Assembly: GCF_052324685.1 (NCBI RefSeq)
Contig: NW_027506917.1
Location: 186,001-250,000 of the forward strand
Length of the DNA stretch: 64,000 nt
Source: Brachyhypopomus gauderio
Lineage: Eukaryota; Chordata; Actinopteri; Gymnotiformes; Hypopomidae
Direction of reading: 5' to 3'
Part shown: positions 12,480 to 24,200 of the stretch, piece after piece
Numbering within the stretch: the first letter of the stretch is position 1
Layout of the letters: every line of letters starts with the position of its first letter
Notes under the pieces: model-generated
What the model was told of the DNA's origin: nothing
The model's input: only the letters and a program-made list of their open reading frames with translations
Databases searched by the model: none
Position numbers and translations under genes: made by a program

Positions 12480-13511
12480 CGGCCACTGTAATGTACAGAC
12501 CGGTACACACCGTATATGAAGGGAGAATTGAACCCAAATGCCGTTAGAAACCAATAAGGATGAATGCTTATCACTGGGACTGTGTGTATGAAATAAAACA
12601 CACGCGAACAAACAGAAAGCACAGCATAAAACCACTATGCATACACACAGTGGCAAAACGAAACTCAAAATGATGTGGAAAACTCAACGCGTAAAAATAA
12701 AGCACAACCGTAGAATGGAAAACAACGTGGAATACTCAACATGTGAAAAGGCAAAACTAAACCGTATAGACACGGGAGGAAAATAACAAAGGCAACTAAA
12801 AGAACGCGGAAGAAACTCAACACGTAAAATGAAACCAAGGACGCCAGGGGAAGTGACCGGCAACAGGCGAACGCCGCAACAAAACAAAACCCTTCCCAAA
12901 ATAAAAGAGTAACTGACAGGAAGAGATAAGACTGGAGGAAAACTTGAGATGGGCCAGAAGTGGCGCAGGAGGTAGATACTCGAATAAGTAAAAGTAAAAG
13001 GTAGAGAGAGAGAACAAGAGAAAGAGAGTAAGGTGGAGAGAAACATTCACACGGGAACGCACTAGGACTGACTCGGTGCCTCTTATGGAGGTAGAAGGTG
13101 TGGCATCCAAGCCAGCCCTGACACAGCCAGCAAGGCATCATTAGGGCAGCTAGTGTGTTTGGTACACCTTTACTGCCTCCGTCTGCTGCCCTCAAAACTG
13201 AATCTATGGAATAGGGAAAAAAAAACCCCATTTAGAACTCAGAATAAATAGAGGAACAGTACAGATAGAACAATCCTAAATTGCATTTTTGATTAATAAA
13301 GTACTACATATAAGCATATACCACTTAGAGCATTCAATTGTTATATAGTACACTATGCCTGACCCAGATTTTTCTGGTCCATAAGCAACAACTTGATAAG
13401 CTCATCCAATATTACATTGCACCTTGCTTATTACTCAATATCAGTGGCCCAGACTATGTAATTTGGTGGCTGTCCTCTAGTCTCATGCCCAGTTCCATTT
13501 ACTAACCTGAC
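12480..13511. other. Non-coding spacer
   Basis: A 188-codon open frame on the minus strand (12,665-13,231) is rich in Leu/Phe/Ser and has no recognisable domain. In block B the same region is frame-broken by small indels, so it is not under coding constraint. No other gene was seen up to the kinase stop codon. Confidence 0.6.
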
Positions 13512-16340
13512 TTAGTTCTGAAGGCCTTCTGAAAACCACTGATGTGCCAGAACATCCTCGAGCACAGGACGTTTTTCAGGGTCCTTTTGCAGACACCATG
13601 TTAGCAGATGGCGGCAGTCTGTGTGTGTAGCAACGGGATTAGTTGAGAACAGTAGCGAATCGTGACCTTTAAACCTGGGCCCGCTACCCCCCCCCCACCC
13701 CCCCCCCGAATTTTTTTTTTCCTTTCTTAATAAACTAAATAAAGAAAAACTGAGACGACAGTACAGCTTTAAAAACGCAATAAACAATAATATCTGTACT
13801 AGATAACATCTTAAGCAAAATAAGTTTCCAAACAAAATAAGGTTCACAGCTCCGTGGTTCTCGGAAGCGGAATATGTAAACAACGCGCACGAGGACGTCA
13901 AAGGGATGAATCGAAACTAGCTAGCGATGGTGCTAATGACAGCTAGCGTCGCCACAGCGGGCGGAAATTATCATACAGTTAAGCCCGCCCACTAAGAGAG
14001 AAGATATGATTGGTCAATTTTGCTGTCATTTGAAACTGGTATTGCGCTGAATTATAACTGCCAGGCCCTCTGTAAACGAACAGCGGGCATCACAGTCCTG
14101 ATAGGGGGAGACACAGGCTCACAGGCATCCACTCAACCCCTCACCTTCCAACACAGATTGAATAGACACGGGTGAATATTTTATTTGCTTATATTTTTGT
14201 AATTGTTTAGATGTCGAATGTCAAACTGTAAGTAGATAAAATAAAATTGGATAATTATATATATAATGCTTTAAGAATATTTTAGGCCCTCTGAGAGGGC
14301 GTAGAGGGCCCTGACGGTTCCCCACTGGTTGAGAAAGAAAATCAGTTACCATCTGAAACCTCTGATCTGACTGTTCTAATGGCTTATTCAAAGTTTTTAA
14401 ATGACAGAACTGTACAGAAACCTTCATCACTAACAAAAACTAAAAAGACTGAACAAGTCTTTTTTATAATTTTAAGACGGTTACAAAATGTTGTATTGCC
14501 AATTCTCCATTCTTCATTAGTACATTTTATGAATCTGTGGTTGTGTATTACATTACCAGATGAAATAATTACATAAATGATCATTTTGCAATTTAGAATT
14601 TCTAGTTATCTTGAAGATGCTTCTGCCTTTTCACCTCTGGATGGGTTTCCCTTGAAGCAGAGGTCTGCCTCAACAATGTCCTCCTCCTTCTCAAAGGGCA
14701 CATCTCCACAGATAATGCTGTAGAGGAGCACACCCAGACTCCAGATGGTGGCTTGACGGCCCTCATACGTCCTGTCAATCAGCCATTCAGGTGGGCGGTA
14801 TACCTTGGTGCCTAAGACAACGAGAGAGAATCATCAGTAACAAAATAACAAGTTTATAATAGTCTCTAATTTGATCCCATTTTTTAACTTGAGGTGCACA
14901 TTTCATTCCTATGGTAAATAACCTTCAAAGCGCCTGTAGGGTTCGGTCTTAAGCAGATCGCCACAACCAAAGTCGATCAACTTGACGTCAAGGGTGTCGG
15001 TGTTGACCAGAAGGTTTTCTTCCTTGACGTCTCTATGCAGAACTCCACGGTCACGGCAGTGAAGGACAGCCTGAACCACCTGACGCATGATCAATCGTGC
15101 CAGTGGCTCAGGTAGTTGGTATTGGTGCAAGTCCAAGAAATCAAACAGGTCCATGCAGGGGATGGGTCGCTCCAGAATCAAGATGAAGCAGTCGCAATCA
15201 AACCATTCTAGCAGCTCCACAATATGCTGACAACGAGGTGGCTTGCACACCATCTCCATTAAAGCCACCTCTAAGGGGAGACTGCGAGTTTCGCCGGGCT
15301 AAAATTAGGGAACACATGGTTAGTATGGGTTTGAAGTTTTATAGTGGAATTATGGTTAGCAGGTTAACATGAAAGGGATCTGGATTGGTACCAATCATTA
15401 GATGAAACCTGAATCTAAAAGTGAACTGTTTTCCATTCGTGTTGGGAGGAGTCACTGAATGGAAAATTAACAGCTTTGCGTTTATAGTCCCTTTGCAGTT
15501 TTACCCATCTAAAAAGTTCCAGACATTGTTGCAATATTACATAAGTAAAGATATTGAACTTACAACAGTGATGAACCGTTCTGTGTGATGCTTCGGCACA
15601 AATTTAATGGCGATCTGGTCACATAAAAAACACAGCAAGTGAAGTTGTTTACACAAAACAGTCAGTACATTTAACATATATCTAAGGGCTTGCAGATGGT
15701 AGCCACAGCTTCTCAGGTAACTCATAAATCTGGAGTCTGATAAATACTCATCCACAGATTGTCAAGCTTATTACATTGTATAATCAGGATCTTTGTGTTC
15801 AAAAAGTGGAAAAAGGTCAAGGCACATTAGATTTGACCACTTGATTGCCATGTGAATAACAAAGGCTCTCTAGGGAAAATAGCTCCTTTCAAAGTTCTAA
15901 TCACAATCTAAAATAGAAATTAAGTCCCAAAATCATTCTTGTATTGTGTGCTGATGCTCACCTGTTTTCCATCAGCCTTGCGGACTCCTGCATACACTGA
16001 GCCGTATCCTCCTGTGCCCAGGAGATCTCCCACAGTGTAGCGTGAATTGAAGCTCACTACATGAAACAAAAACAAGTTACATCATTGTACAACATAAGAT
16101 TCAGTCAAAATAAATTTCAGCAGGTGTAAAATGCTGGTAGTGTTGAGGGTGCTATTCTAGACAGACCTTTGCACTCCTCCTCTCTCTTCTCTCTCTTCTT
16201 CTTCTTTGCCCGCGTCTCCATGGGGTGGGGTGTCAAGTCTTGAGGAGCATCCCCTTTCCTCTTCCTACTCCGCCTCAGAGGTTCCTCTTCTCGCCCTCGC
16301 TTTGCAGACAACTTGCAGCTTCTGCTCACCTTGCGCTCAG
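13512..16340 (-). CDS. PIM-related serine/threonine kinase (block A)
   Basis: Six minus-strand exons with consensus splice sites and consistent phases: 16,167-16,340; 15,962-16,056; 15,564-15,614; 14,923-15,298; 14,635-14,811; 13,512-13,618 (stop TAA at 13,512-13,514). The first is Lys/Arg-rich. The kinase domain shows the Gly-rich loop GTGGYGSVYAG, the ATP lysine in IAIKF, the C-helix region SLPLEVALMEM, the PIM-type hinge ILERPIP, HRDVKEEN, the DFG motif in IDFGCGDL, and PPEW in place of APE, as in PIM kinases. Every catalytic residue checked is intact. The coding part found is about 326 codons. The upstream exon with the start codon was not found; the first listed exon opens in phase 1. 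Resembles the multicopy fish pim-related kinases. Confidence 0.88.
13650..14327. mobile_element. Non-autonomous hAT (678 bp), block A only
   Basis: Flanked by perfect 8-bp duplications GTTGAGAA (13,642-13,649 and 14,328-14,335). Block B carries the uninterrupted site with one GTTGAGAA. The termini are CAGTAGCGAATC and the inverse of CAGTGGGGAACC, imperfect hAT-type ends starting CAG. It has no coding capacity and includes a poly-C/poly-T stretch. It lies in the last intron of the PIM-like gene, 31 nt from the final exon. Confidence 0.93.
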
Positions 16341-17249
16341 CTAAAATGAAGAGAACACAATGTTTATGTAACCTTTAAGTAACAATAGAATTATTTTAAC
16401 ATTAACCAATGGTTGACACATCTGAATTATACAAGTAAAAAAAAACATATTCCACATTTCAAACAGAATATAATCAAATACAAATAAATTTAATTGAAAT
16501 AGAAATGCTAGTTGAAATCTTAATCACTGCTGTTTCCCCATGTTTTTCTGCAATAATAATTTTAAATGTGAGCATCCTCTCTTTCTCATCCTCAATCATT
16601 TCTAAATCATTTCTTTGAAGAAAATGTAACTCGTGTGCTTGAAGAAAATGTATATGTACTATATGCACTGTAAATACAATTTCATCTTTCTTTGTTTAGA
16701 CATTAGACTGCAGAAGCCAATGCCAATCTCGCCAGTAAACCACAGAGGGAGTAAATGTAGGCACTCCTTCAATGCTTGCTTTAAAACCATAGGATACATA
16801 GGCAGTATCAAAACACAAACTACTGAGAGACAGCAATTTTAGTTGTAATTTTAGAGACCATTTTGTGTTAATGCATCATTTATATTGGGGGTCTTTTATT
16901 TTGACATTTGGGGGGTTTGTGTTTTGTGGAGTGGCGAGATTACAGCTCGTGTTGTGTTCGGTGGATTGCTCCTACTTGCGAGGTGGATTAAAAAAAGTTA
17001 ATAGTCCCATCCGTTGGCTCTAGTGTGGAATTTTGTTGAATAAGGCCTTTGTTCGGAAGCTAGAGTTTATTTTAAACTCCCACGCCTTTCATTACTAACA
17101 CACCCGATAATTATATCTGAGAATTATATATATGAGCAAATATAGTGTGTGTATCCTTATTTGTAGTAGTAATTCCGATCGCAAGATACATGCAAGGTAG
17201 GATGTGTTAGCTCAGTGGAAGTGGAAATTACCCAACACAATTTAGTTTG
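16341..17249. other. Upstream of kinase exon; no exon identified
   Basis: The missing first kinase exon should lie in or beyond this AT-rich stretch, but no ATG-plus-donor stood out. Nothing else was recognised. Confidence 0.4.
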
Positions 17250-17580
17250 TATAGGCCAAACTACGGCCCCTTAGGCTTTTTAATCCGACCCGCCAAACCT
17301 GTCTAAATGATAGTAAGAACGTCATTCATTTCCCCTTTTTACCCTTTCATCTGCAATACCATCGTTTCCCCAATAGATGGCGCATTAATCCAGACACATT
17401 GACCTCCGTTGGAGTGTAACTTTCCTGCTGCCGTTTTGCCCTTCGGTAAAAATGAGAGGAGCAAAGAAAAGAAAAGAAAAGTGGACACGGAGTGCCGAGT
17501 GTCTAAAAAAGAGTGGACAACAAAATATTTTTTCACGGAGGTCCAGCACAATCAACTGACTGCAATAAAACATTCAAGTC
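17250..17580 (+). mobile_element. hAT fragment, transposase N-terminus
   Basis: Starts with a CAAACTACGGCCCCTTAGGC-type sequence typical of hAT outer regions. Block B retains a slightly longer version (CACGGGCAAACTACGG). Further in, a plus-strand frame near 17,460 reads KKRKVDTECRVSKKEWTTKY, the N-terminal segment of GTF2IRD2-type hAT transposases. It stops shortly after. Confidence 0.65.
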
Positions 17581-19778
17581 TAGTCTTGCTTGTAAGCTCA
17601 CATTGTCCTTGCCCACAGAAGTGGGTACAAAGCACAAACTCCTTATATCACACAGACTGCTGCTGCATGCCACTGTTTAAAACTGGCCAGGTGATACCCA
17701 ATACTTAAATAAGCCATGTTACATAGATTACAAAGATTAATAGATATATGCTTTGGCAGCAGTCCAGATGAGGTATCAGAAGCCAGCAAAGCAGCATGAC
17801 AATGTTTTGTTTAGATTGTTTGGGGGTGTACTAAAATAGTGAAAAATGAAATACATTCAAATTCATTTGTCTTCCTCTGGTCCATCTGGTTCGTTCATTT
17901 GTCTTCCCCTGTTTGTAATAAATACTGTCCACATGTTTCATAATACAAATATGCAGTCATGGTCACTTGGCAGTCATGGCTGAGTTGTTGTTATTCACAT
18001 TCCCTTATAATACAGCTGACTGTCGAATGTTTAGGAGCAAGGAAATTTCATGACTGGATTTGTTGCACAGGTGGCATATTGTCACAGTTCCACGCTGGAA
18101 AGCACTGAGCTCCTGAGAGCGACCCATTCACAAATGTTTGTAAAAACAGTACGCGTGCCTAGTAAAAATATCTTATCAATGTCTATATGAAAGAAGAGGA
18201 TCTGCCTCAGAACCTCGCCTTGAACATGGGGTTGAGCAAGGTGTCTCTGCCTCTCCATGTCAGGGCCTAAATGCAAAACACCAACCCAGGGCACAGAGGA
18301 TGCATGAGCGTGTACTGTTAAGATCATCAGGTCTATAAGAAGGGCTACAGTGCCATGTGAATTCATTACAATGTTGAAGACTATGTGATGTCTCATTTTC
18401 TGATAAAACTGATGTTTTGCTGGTCAGGTCATGTGCAGAAAGCTGATGGTTCTGCACCTCTGCCAGACCTTACAAACAAATAAATGTTTTTTTTTCTACT
18501 TTATCATGCATGGTTGTTTGGTTTGTTGAATATGCATGTAATCTTCAGTGTTACACAGTACCAGTGTGGAGTGGACCTGTGGGCTGGTGGATGTCCCATA
18601 TAGATGGTCCTTCTGCAGGCATGCTAACATGGCTGACATTTGAGGGTCCGGCCGTACTTCCGCCGTGGATCACTGGCTCTTGGGGGTTGTAGGACACACC
18701 TGAAAATCCCACAGCAGGTAAAGTGAACCCCAGCACGCCTCACAGTGAGGCTCAAATGCCTTGTAAGTGTTTCCCAATGAACAAGTAATTATAAGAAGGG
18801 CTATGGTGCCATGTGATGTCATTAGAATGTGGGGAGAATGCTTAAGAATTTGTGATGTTAGAAATCTGTTTCTTTTTAAAAATGTTTATTTTTATTTGCT
18901 TTATTCATGGCCACATGGACAATGTTAACACATATATGTAACATGGTGGGATTTATGAAAATTGTGCTGAGTCAAAGAAATCAAAGAAATAACCCATGCT
19001 CCATTAATTATATTATCCTGTACACATGAAATAAAGAGCTTGACAGTCATCAATAGAATAAATATACATGTTATTTTTCTGAACCTTAGAAACCTACTAC
19101 ATAAATGTGTATATTTAATTTTTTATTATTATGAATAAGCCTATGGAAATCCATACTCATAAGAACTAAATATACTGTCTTACATAGAAGTATAAAATTA
19201 TGTACAGTATATGAAAATGTATTTTTCTCACCATGAGTGGTACAACCTGGTGTGTCTATGAAGTTGTTTTGTTCCTGCCCAGGCCTTGGCTGGTCAATTC
19301 TGCAGGGGTAAAAACTCATTCTCAAGGTGAAAAATAGAAAGGATAGAAAGATAGAAAGATCTACAAAAAATAGAAAGTAAATCAGATCTTATTTGTAAGA
19401 TTTGTAAGGGTTGTAAGTCACAGAGCAAAATCTCATACGATCAGTTCTGAGCTTTACAGCATCAAAATTGAAATCAAAACATTCCATCTTCCCAACCAAA
19501 CATTCTAAACCAAACATTCCAAAGTTGAGTAGCACATGTAATATCACAACTTCCAATTTTTTAACCAAAACACCAAATCAGCCAGGCTGCTACAATAACC
19601 TGATGCAGCCTGGCTTGTATACACCTTTCATACACCTTTTCCCTGGTCAAAGTCAGGCACTTTCAATGTCTATTTTCTTTCAATTTCTATTTTCAATATT
19701 TTCCAGTACCTTACAGCTTAGGTGTAATTACAAATCAGTGATTCTTGAGACAAGGGACAAAACGAGGTTACAAATATA
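17581..19778. other. Non-coding, with a diverged internal repeat
   Basis: No gene recognised. Two related segments, ATAAGAAGGGCTA followed by GTGCCATGTGA, occur near 18,335 and 18,792, suggesting a small old duplication. Small GATAGAAA/TTTGTAAG repeats lie near 19,337-19,412. Confidence 0.5.
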
Positions 19779-21361
19779 CACTGCTCAAAAAAATAAAGGG
19801 AACCCTTAAACAACACAATATAATTCCAAGTCAACCACACTTCTGTGAAACCAACCTGTTCAGTTAGGAAGCAACACTGATTGTGAATCAATTTAACCTG
19901 CTGTTGTGCAAATGGAATAGACAACAGGTAGAAATGAGAGGCAATTAGCAAGACCCCCCCCCCCCCCCCCCCCCTATAAAGGAGTGGTTCTGCAGGTGGG
20001 GACCACAGACCACTTCTCAGTACCTATGCTTTCTGGATGATGTTTTGGTCACTTTTGAATGTTGGTGGTCCTTTCACACTCGTGGTAGCATGAGACGGAC
20101 TCTACAACCCACACGAGTGGCTCAGGTAGTGCAGCTCATCCAGGATGCCACATCAATGCGAGCTGTGGCAAGAAGGTTTGCTATGTCTGTCAGCGTAGTG
20201 TCCAGAGGCTGGAGGCGCTACCAGGAGACAGGCCAGTACACCAGGAGACGTGGAGGAGGCCGTAGGAGGGCAACAACCCAGCAGCAGGACCGCTACCTCC
20301 GCCTTTGTGCAAGCAGGAACAGGAGGAGCACTGCCAGAGCCCTGCAAAATGACCTCCAGCAGGCCACAAATGTGCATGTGTCTGCACAAGCGGTTAGAAA
20401 CCGACTCCATGAGGATGGTATGAGGGACCGACGTCCACAGATGGGGGGTTGTGCTTACAGCCCAACACCGTGCAGGACGCTTGGCATTTGCCAGAGAACA
20501 CCAGGATTGGCAAATTCGCCACTGGCACCTTGTGCTCTTCACAGATGAAAACAGGTTCACACTGAGCACGTGACAGACATAACATGAGACGCCGTGGAGA
20601 GCGATCTGCTGCCTGCAACATCCTTCAGCATGACCGGTTTGGCAGTGGGTCAGTAATGGTGTGGGGTGGCATTTCATTGGAGGGCCACACAGCCCTCCAT
20701 GTGCACACCAGAGGTAGCCTGACTGCCATTAGGTACCGAGATGAGATCCTCAGACCCCTTGTGAGACCATATGCTGGTGCGGTTGGCCCTGGGTTCCTCC
20801 TAATGCAGGACAATGTTAGACCTCATGTGGCTGGAGTGTGTCAGCAGTTCCTGCAATGTGAAGGCATTGAAGCTATGGACTGGCCCGCCCGTTCCCCAGA
20901 CCTGATTGAGCACATCTGGGACATCATGTCTCACTCCATCCACCAACGTCACGTTGCACCACAGACTGTCCAGGAGTTGGCGGATGCTTTAGTCCAGGTC
21001 TGGGAGGTGATCCCTCAGGAGACCATCCGCCACTTCATCAGGAGCATGCCCAGGCGTTGTAGGGAGGTCATACAGGCATGTGGAGGCCACACACAATACT
21101 GAGCCTCATTTTGACTTGTTTTAAGGACATTACATCAAAAGTTGGATCAGCCTGTAGTGTGTTTTTCCACTTTAATTTTGTGTGTGGCTCCAAATCCCGG
21201 CCTCCATTGGTTAATAAATGTGATTTCCATTGATGATTTTTGTGTGATTTTGTTGTCAGCACATTCAACTTTGTACAGAACAAAGTATTCAATGAGAATA
21301 TTTCATTCATTCAGATCTAGGATGTGTTATTTGAGTGTTCCCTTTATTTTTTTGAGCAGTG
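19779..21361 (+). mobile_element. Tc1/mariner element, inactive
   Basis: Inverted termini CACTGCTCAAAAAAATAAAG (left) and the complementary TTTATTTTTTTGAGCAGTG (right) are flanked by TA. Length is about 1.58 kb. It contains a poly-C run (19,954-19,974, 21 C) whose length differs in block B (24 C). Confidence 0.95.
20090..21102 (+). pseudogene. Tc1/mariner transposase, frameshifted
   Basis: The N-terminal half begins [19 protein letters not shown] and includes a helix-turn-helix and the Arg-rich linker [10 protein letters not shown] run of G at 20,443-20,448 marks a frameshift; the catalytic block VLFTDENRF is then in another frame. A second break near 20,567 precedes the C-terminal half (GSGSVMVWGGIS, LMQDNVRPH, ARSPDLIEHIWD). 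The usual Asn-Pro before IEH is missing, so the last Asp-Glu spacing is 32 instead of 34. Both blocks share these defects, so they predate the duplication. Confidence 0.9.
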
Positions 21362-21460
21362 TATAATAAGTATGAACTCCTAATAATTATATTATTTCTT
21401 TAAGTGATAGAATATTTAAAAGGTAATCACAGTAAATAGTATATGTCTTTTATATCCAGC

Positions 21461-22212
21461 AGTTTCAAAAACTGAGGAAATAAGGGATGAGGATACAGAG
21501 AGAAGGGAAAGTGAGATTGAACAAAGAGAGAACATGGCTAGTGAGGAGAGACAGGGAGAGCGAATACAACCCAGTGAGCCAGCAGCCAGTCAGCATAACC
21601 ATCAGCCAGAAGCCAGCCAATCAGAGCTATTGAAAAAATTAAAGAGACTAGAAAAAATCATGAGGAAAACAAAGGCAGCACTACAAAAAATAAGGAAGGA
21701 AAATGCCACTCTCAAGAGACACTGAAAGTTAGGGACACAAAACTGATCAAAAGATCAAATGAAAGCATTAGGCAGACTAACCACAAAAGGGATGAAATTG
21801 AGCAATGAGACAATTAAGAAGGCGTTGAAAATTGGCTTTACTGCTGGTGGGACAGGTTACAAGACCCTGCAGGAACTGCAATTTCCCCTGCCAGGAATAA
21901 GAAACCTACAGAGAAGGATGCAATGCGTTAGATTTGAGCCTGGTGTGCTGACAGAGGTGTTTGATTTCCTTAAACTGAAGGTAGATGGGTTGACAGAGAT
22001 TGAACGGGAATGTGTGTTGACCTTGGATGAAATGGCAATCACACCAAGTGTGGAGTTGCATATGCTTACCGGCAAACTCTACGGTGATGTGACTTTGCCA
22101 GGTCACACAGGAGTAGCATGCTTGTGTCTTTATGCTGGCTGGAAACACAAACACGGTGGAAGCAAGTAGTGGCATATCATTTCACTGGCAATACTACCAA
22201 CGGAGCACAGTA
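21461..22212 (+). pseudogene. P-element/THAP9-like transposase, 5' part (block A)
   Basis: After an ATCCAG acceptor (21,461) an exon encodes a Glu/Lys-rich coiled coil (LLKKLKRLEKIMRKTKAAL). After a frameshift near 21,725 comes MKALGRLTTKGMKLS, the block LQELQFPLPGIRNLQRRMQ, FEPGVLTEVFDFLKLKVD and LTLDEM, containing the first RNase-H-fold aspartate of P-element/THAP9 transposases. A 5-bp deletion near 22,118 adds another frameshift. No N-terminal THAP zinc finger was found. The gene is cut at 22,212 by the CACT-ended element and its 3' half was not found in block A. Confidence 0.85.
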
Positions 22213-22349
22213 CACTAAAAAAAAAATCGTAAAAAAACGGTAAACGACTGGCAGCAGCGGCTGCCAAACAAAAACTTTAATTTTAAAGTAAAAAACCCTG
22301 ATTTAAATTAAGTGGAAAAACAATAAATTTACAGAAAAATTCATTAAAC

Positions 22350-22735
22350 ATTCTGCAGAAATACCGTTATTTTACAGATTTTTCCTGGATTATTATGATT
22401 TAGCACTTTTAATAAAGTGACAGCACTAATATTTTTGCAGAGAAATATTGTTATTTTACAACTTTTCCCTGAATTATTACAATTAAGCACTTTCAATAAA
22501 GTGACAGTACTAAAAGTTTTGCAGAGAAATACCTTTATTTTACAACTTTTCCCTAAATTATTACAATTAAGCACTTTCAATAAAGTGACAGCACTAATAG
22601 TTTTGCAGAGAAATACCTTTATTTTACAACTTTTCCCTGAATTAGTACAATTAAGCACTTTCAATAAAGTGACAGCACAAAAAGTTCTGCAGAGAAGTAC
22701 CGTAATTTTACAGATTTTTCCTGTCCATATTCATC
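22350..22735. repeat. 84-bp tandem repeats, about 4.5 units
   Basis: The motif GCACTTTYAATAAAGTGACAG recurs at 22,403, 22,487, 22,571 and 22,655, exactly 84 bp apart. Each unit also carries GCAGAGAAATACC and TTATTTTACA. Because 84 is a multiple of 3, long repetitive frames stay open on both strands; these are not genes. Confidence 0.95.
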
Positions 22736-22973
22736 GTGACTTCCAGGACAAACTCAAATGTGGAATGCAAACTGCAAAGTTATTTTATACAAATGAAAAA
22801 GTATATTATACCAATGTTGAGCACCTCAATGTCCTCTATCATCACTTTTAATCATTTAAATCCCCAGGACTGTACTCAGTGTCTTTCTCCATCACCAATA
22901 TCAGTAGCCTGAACACAACTACAAACACATAACACTGATGTGACATGAAAGATACACTCCTTCTCATTTACAT

Positions 22974-23862
22974 GTAGGACATTTAGCAGACACTCTTATC
23001 CAGAGCGCCTTACGAAGTGCTTTGCCATCTGTTCACAGAATTAATTCTAAATAGTACATAGATAGGTCAGAATTCAAGATACCCTCGAACCAGAATACTA
23101 CTAAACTACAGAAATCAATGCAAATACCTAGAAGTACACAAAAACATAGGCTGAATATTGCTAAACTACAGAAATTAAAATGGATACCTACAAGAAATGC
23201 AAACTCACATAGGTACTATATCATACAACGGAAACAACTATGACAAGTGCTAGAGATTTAGTCTGTTCTACAGATGAGTCTTCAGTCATTTGAAGACTGC
23301 TAAGGACTCTGCAGTCTGGACAGTCAATGGAAGCTCATTCCACTATCTCGGAGCCAGGACAGGTCTTGAAGTTTGTTTTCCGTGAGACTTTAAGCATGGC
23401 GTTTTAAGCCAAGCCGTACTTGAGGTTCAAAGTACTCAAGGTTTGGATGGGGCTTTGACCATGGCCATCATGTAGGGAGGGGTTGGTCCATTTTTGGCTT
23501 TGCAAGCAAGCATCGAGGTTTTAGATCTGATGTATGCAGCTACTGGAAGGCAGTAAAGAGAATGCAGCACTGGAGTGACATGTGAACTTGGGGAGATTGA
23601 AGACCAGTCATGCAGCTGCATTCTGGATCAGTTTGTAGAGGTCTGATGACCCATAGAGAAAGATCCGTAAGTAAGCAGTTGCAGTAGTCCAGCTTTGAGA
23701 TGATGAGAGACTGTAAAAGCACCTGGGTAGCTTCCTGTGAAAGAAAGGGTTGTATTCTCCGTATGTTGCAGAGAAGAAATCTGCAGGATCTGGTCATTAG
23801 CCTCTCAGAAGTGAAAAGCTGAAGTCTGCCTGTTAAAAAGTTGCAGACAAAATCCAAAGTTA
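22974..23862 (-). mobile_element. LINE 3' fragment (reverse transcriptase C-terminus)
   Basis: On the minus strand broken frames read TRSCRFLLCNIRRIQPFL, LIISKLDYCNCLLT and, further on, an HVTP block, the C-terminal part of a non-LTR retrotransposon ORF2. It runs into a 3' region shared with the plus-strand LINE at 35,300-35,990. The end near 22,974 has the fish-typical CATTTAGCAGACACTCTTAT motif. It is 5' truncated and broken. Confidence 0.75.
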
Positions 23863-24114
23863 GCTGCTGTTAATTTTGTGCCAATAACATTACAAATATT
23901 ATAGTACAAATATATAGCAAAGCCATTTCAAAAAGGGATCACACTTCTGTGTTATGTTGAATCATGACAATGATAGCACTTAATCTTGGAAAACACATAA
24001 ACAGTGAAGAGGGATTCAGGAGGTGGCAGATCCTGAAGATCCAGTGTAGTGGTGCAGCAGGGAGAGTCACTCACCTCAACATAATGGCCAGATTGATTTG
24101 TACTGTGAGCTAGG

Positions 24115-24200
24115 CTGTGATGCTCCTGCTCTGGGCTGTGATGCTCCTGCTCTGGCCTGTGTTGCGCTCCTGCTCTGGGCTGTGTTGCGCTCTAGCTCTG
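24115..24200. repeat. Short minisatellite
   Basis: About four imperfect units of GCTCCTGCTCTGGGCTGTG. No coding signal. Confidence 0.8.

Noticed and set aside
12665-13231. 188-codon open frame on the minus strand
   Set aside because: Leu/Phe-rich with no domain; frame broken by small indels in block B, so not constrained as a gene.
20153-20677. 174-codon minus-strand frame over the second mariner
   Set aside because: Antisense shadow of the transposase pseudogene; Cys/Ser-rich with no domain.
22350-22735. CRISPR-like array
   Set aside because: Repeats are whole 84-bp tandem units without unique spacers, in vertebrate DNA.
22344-22851. Long repetitive open frames on both strands over the 84-bp array
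   Set aside because: Open only because the repeat unit is a multiple of three; no protein-like composition.
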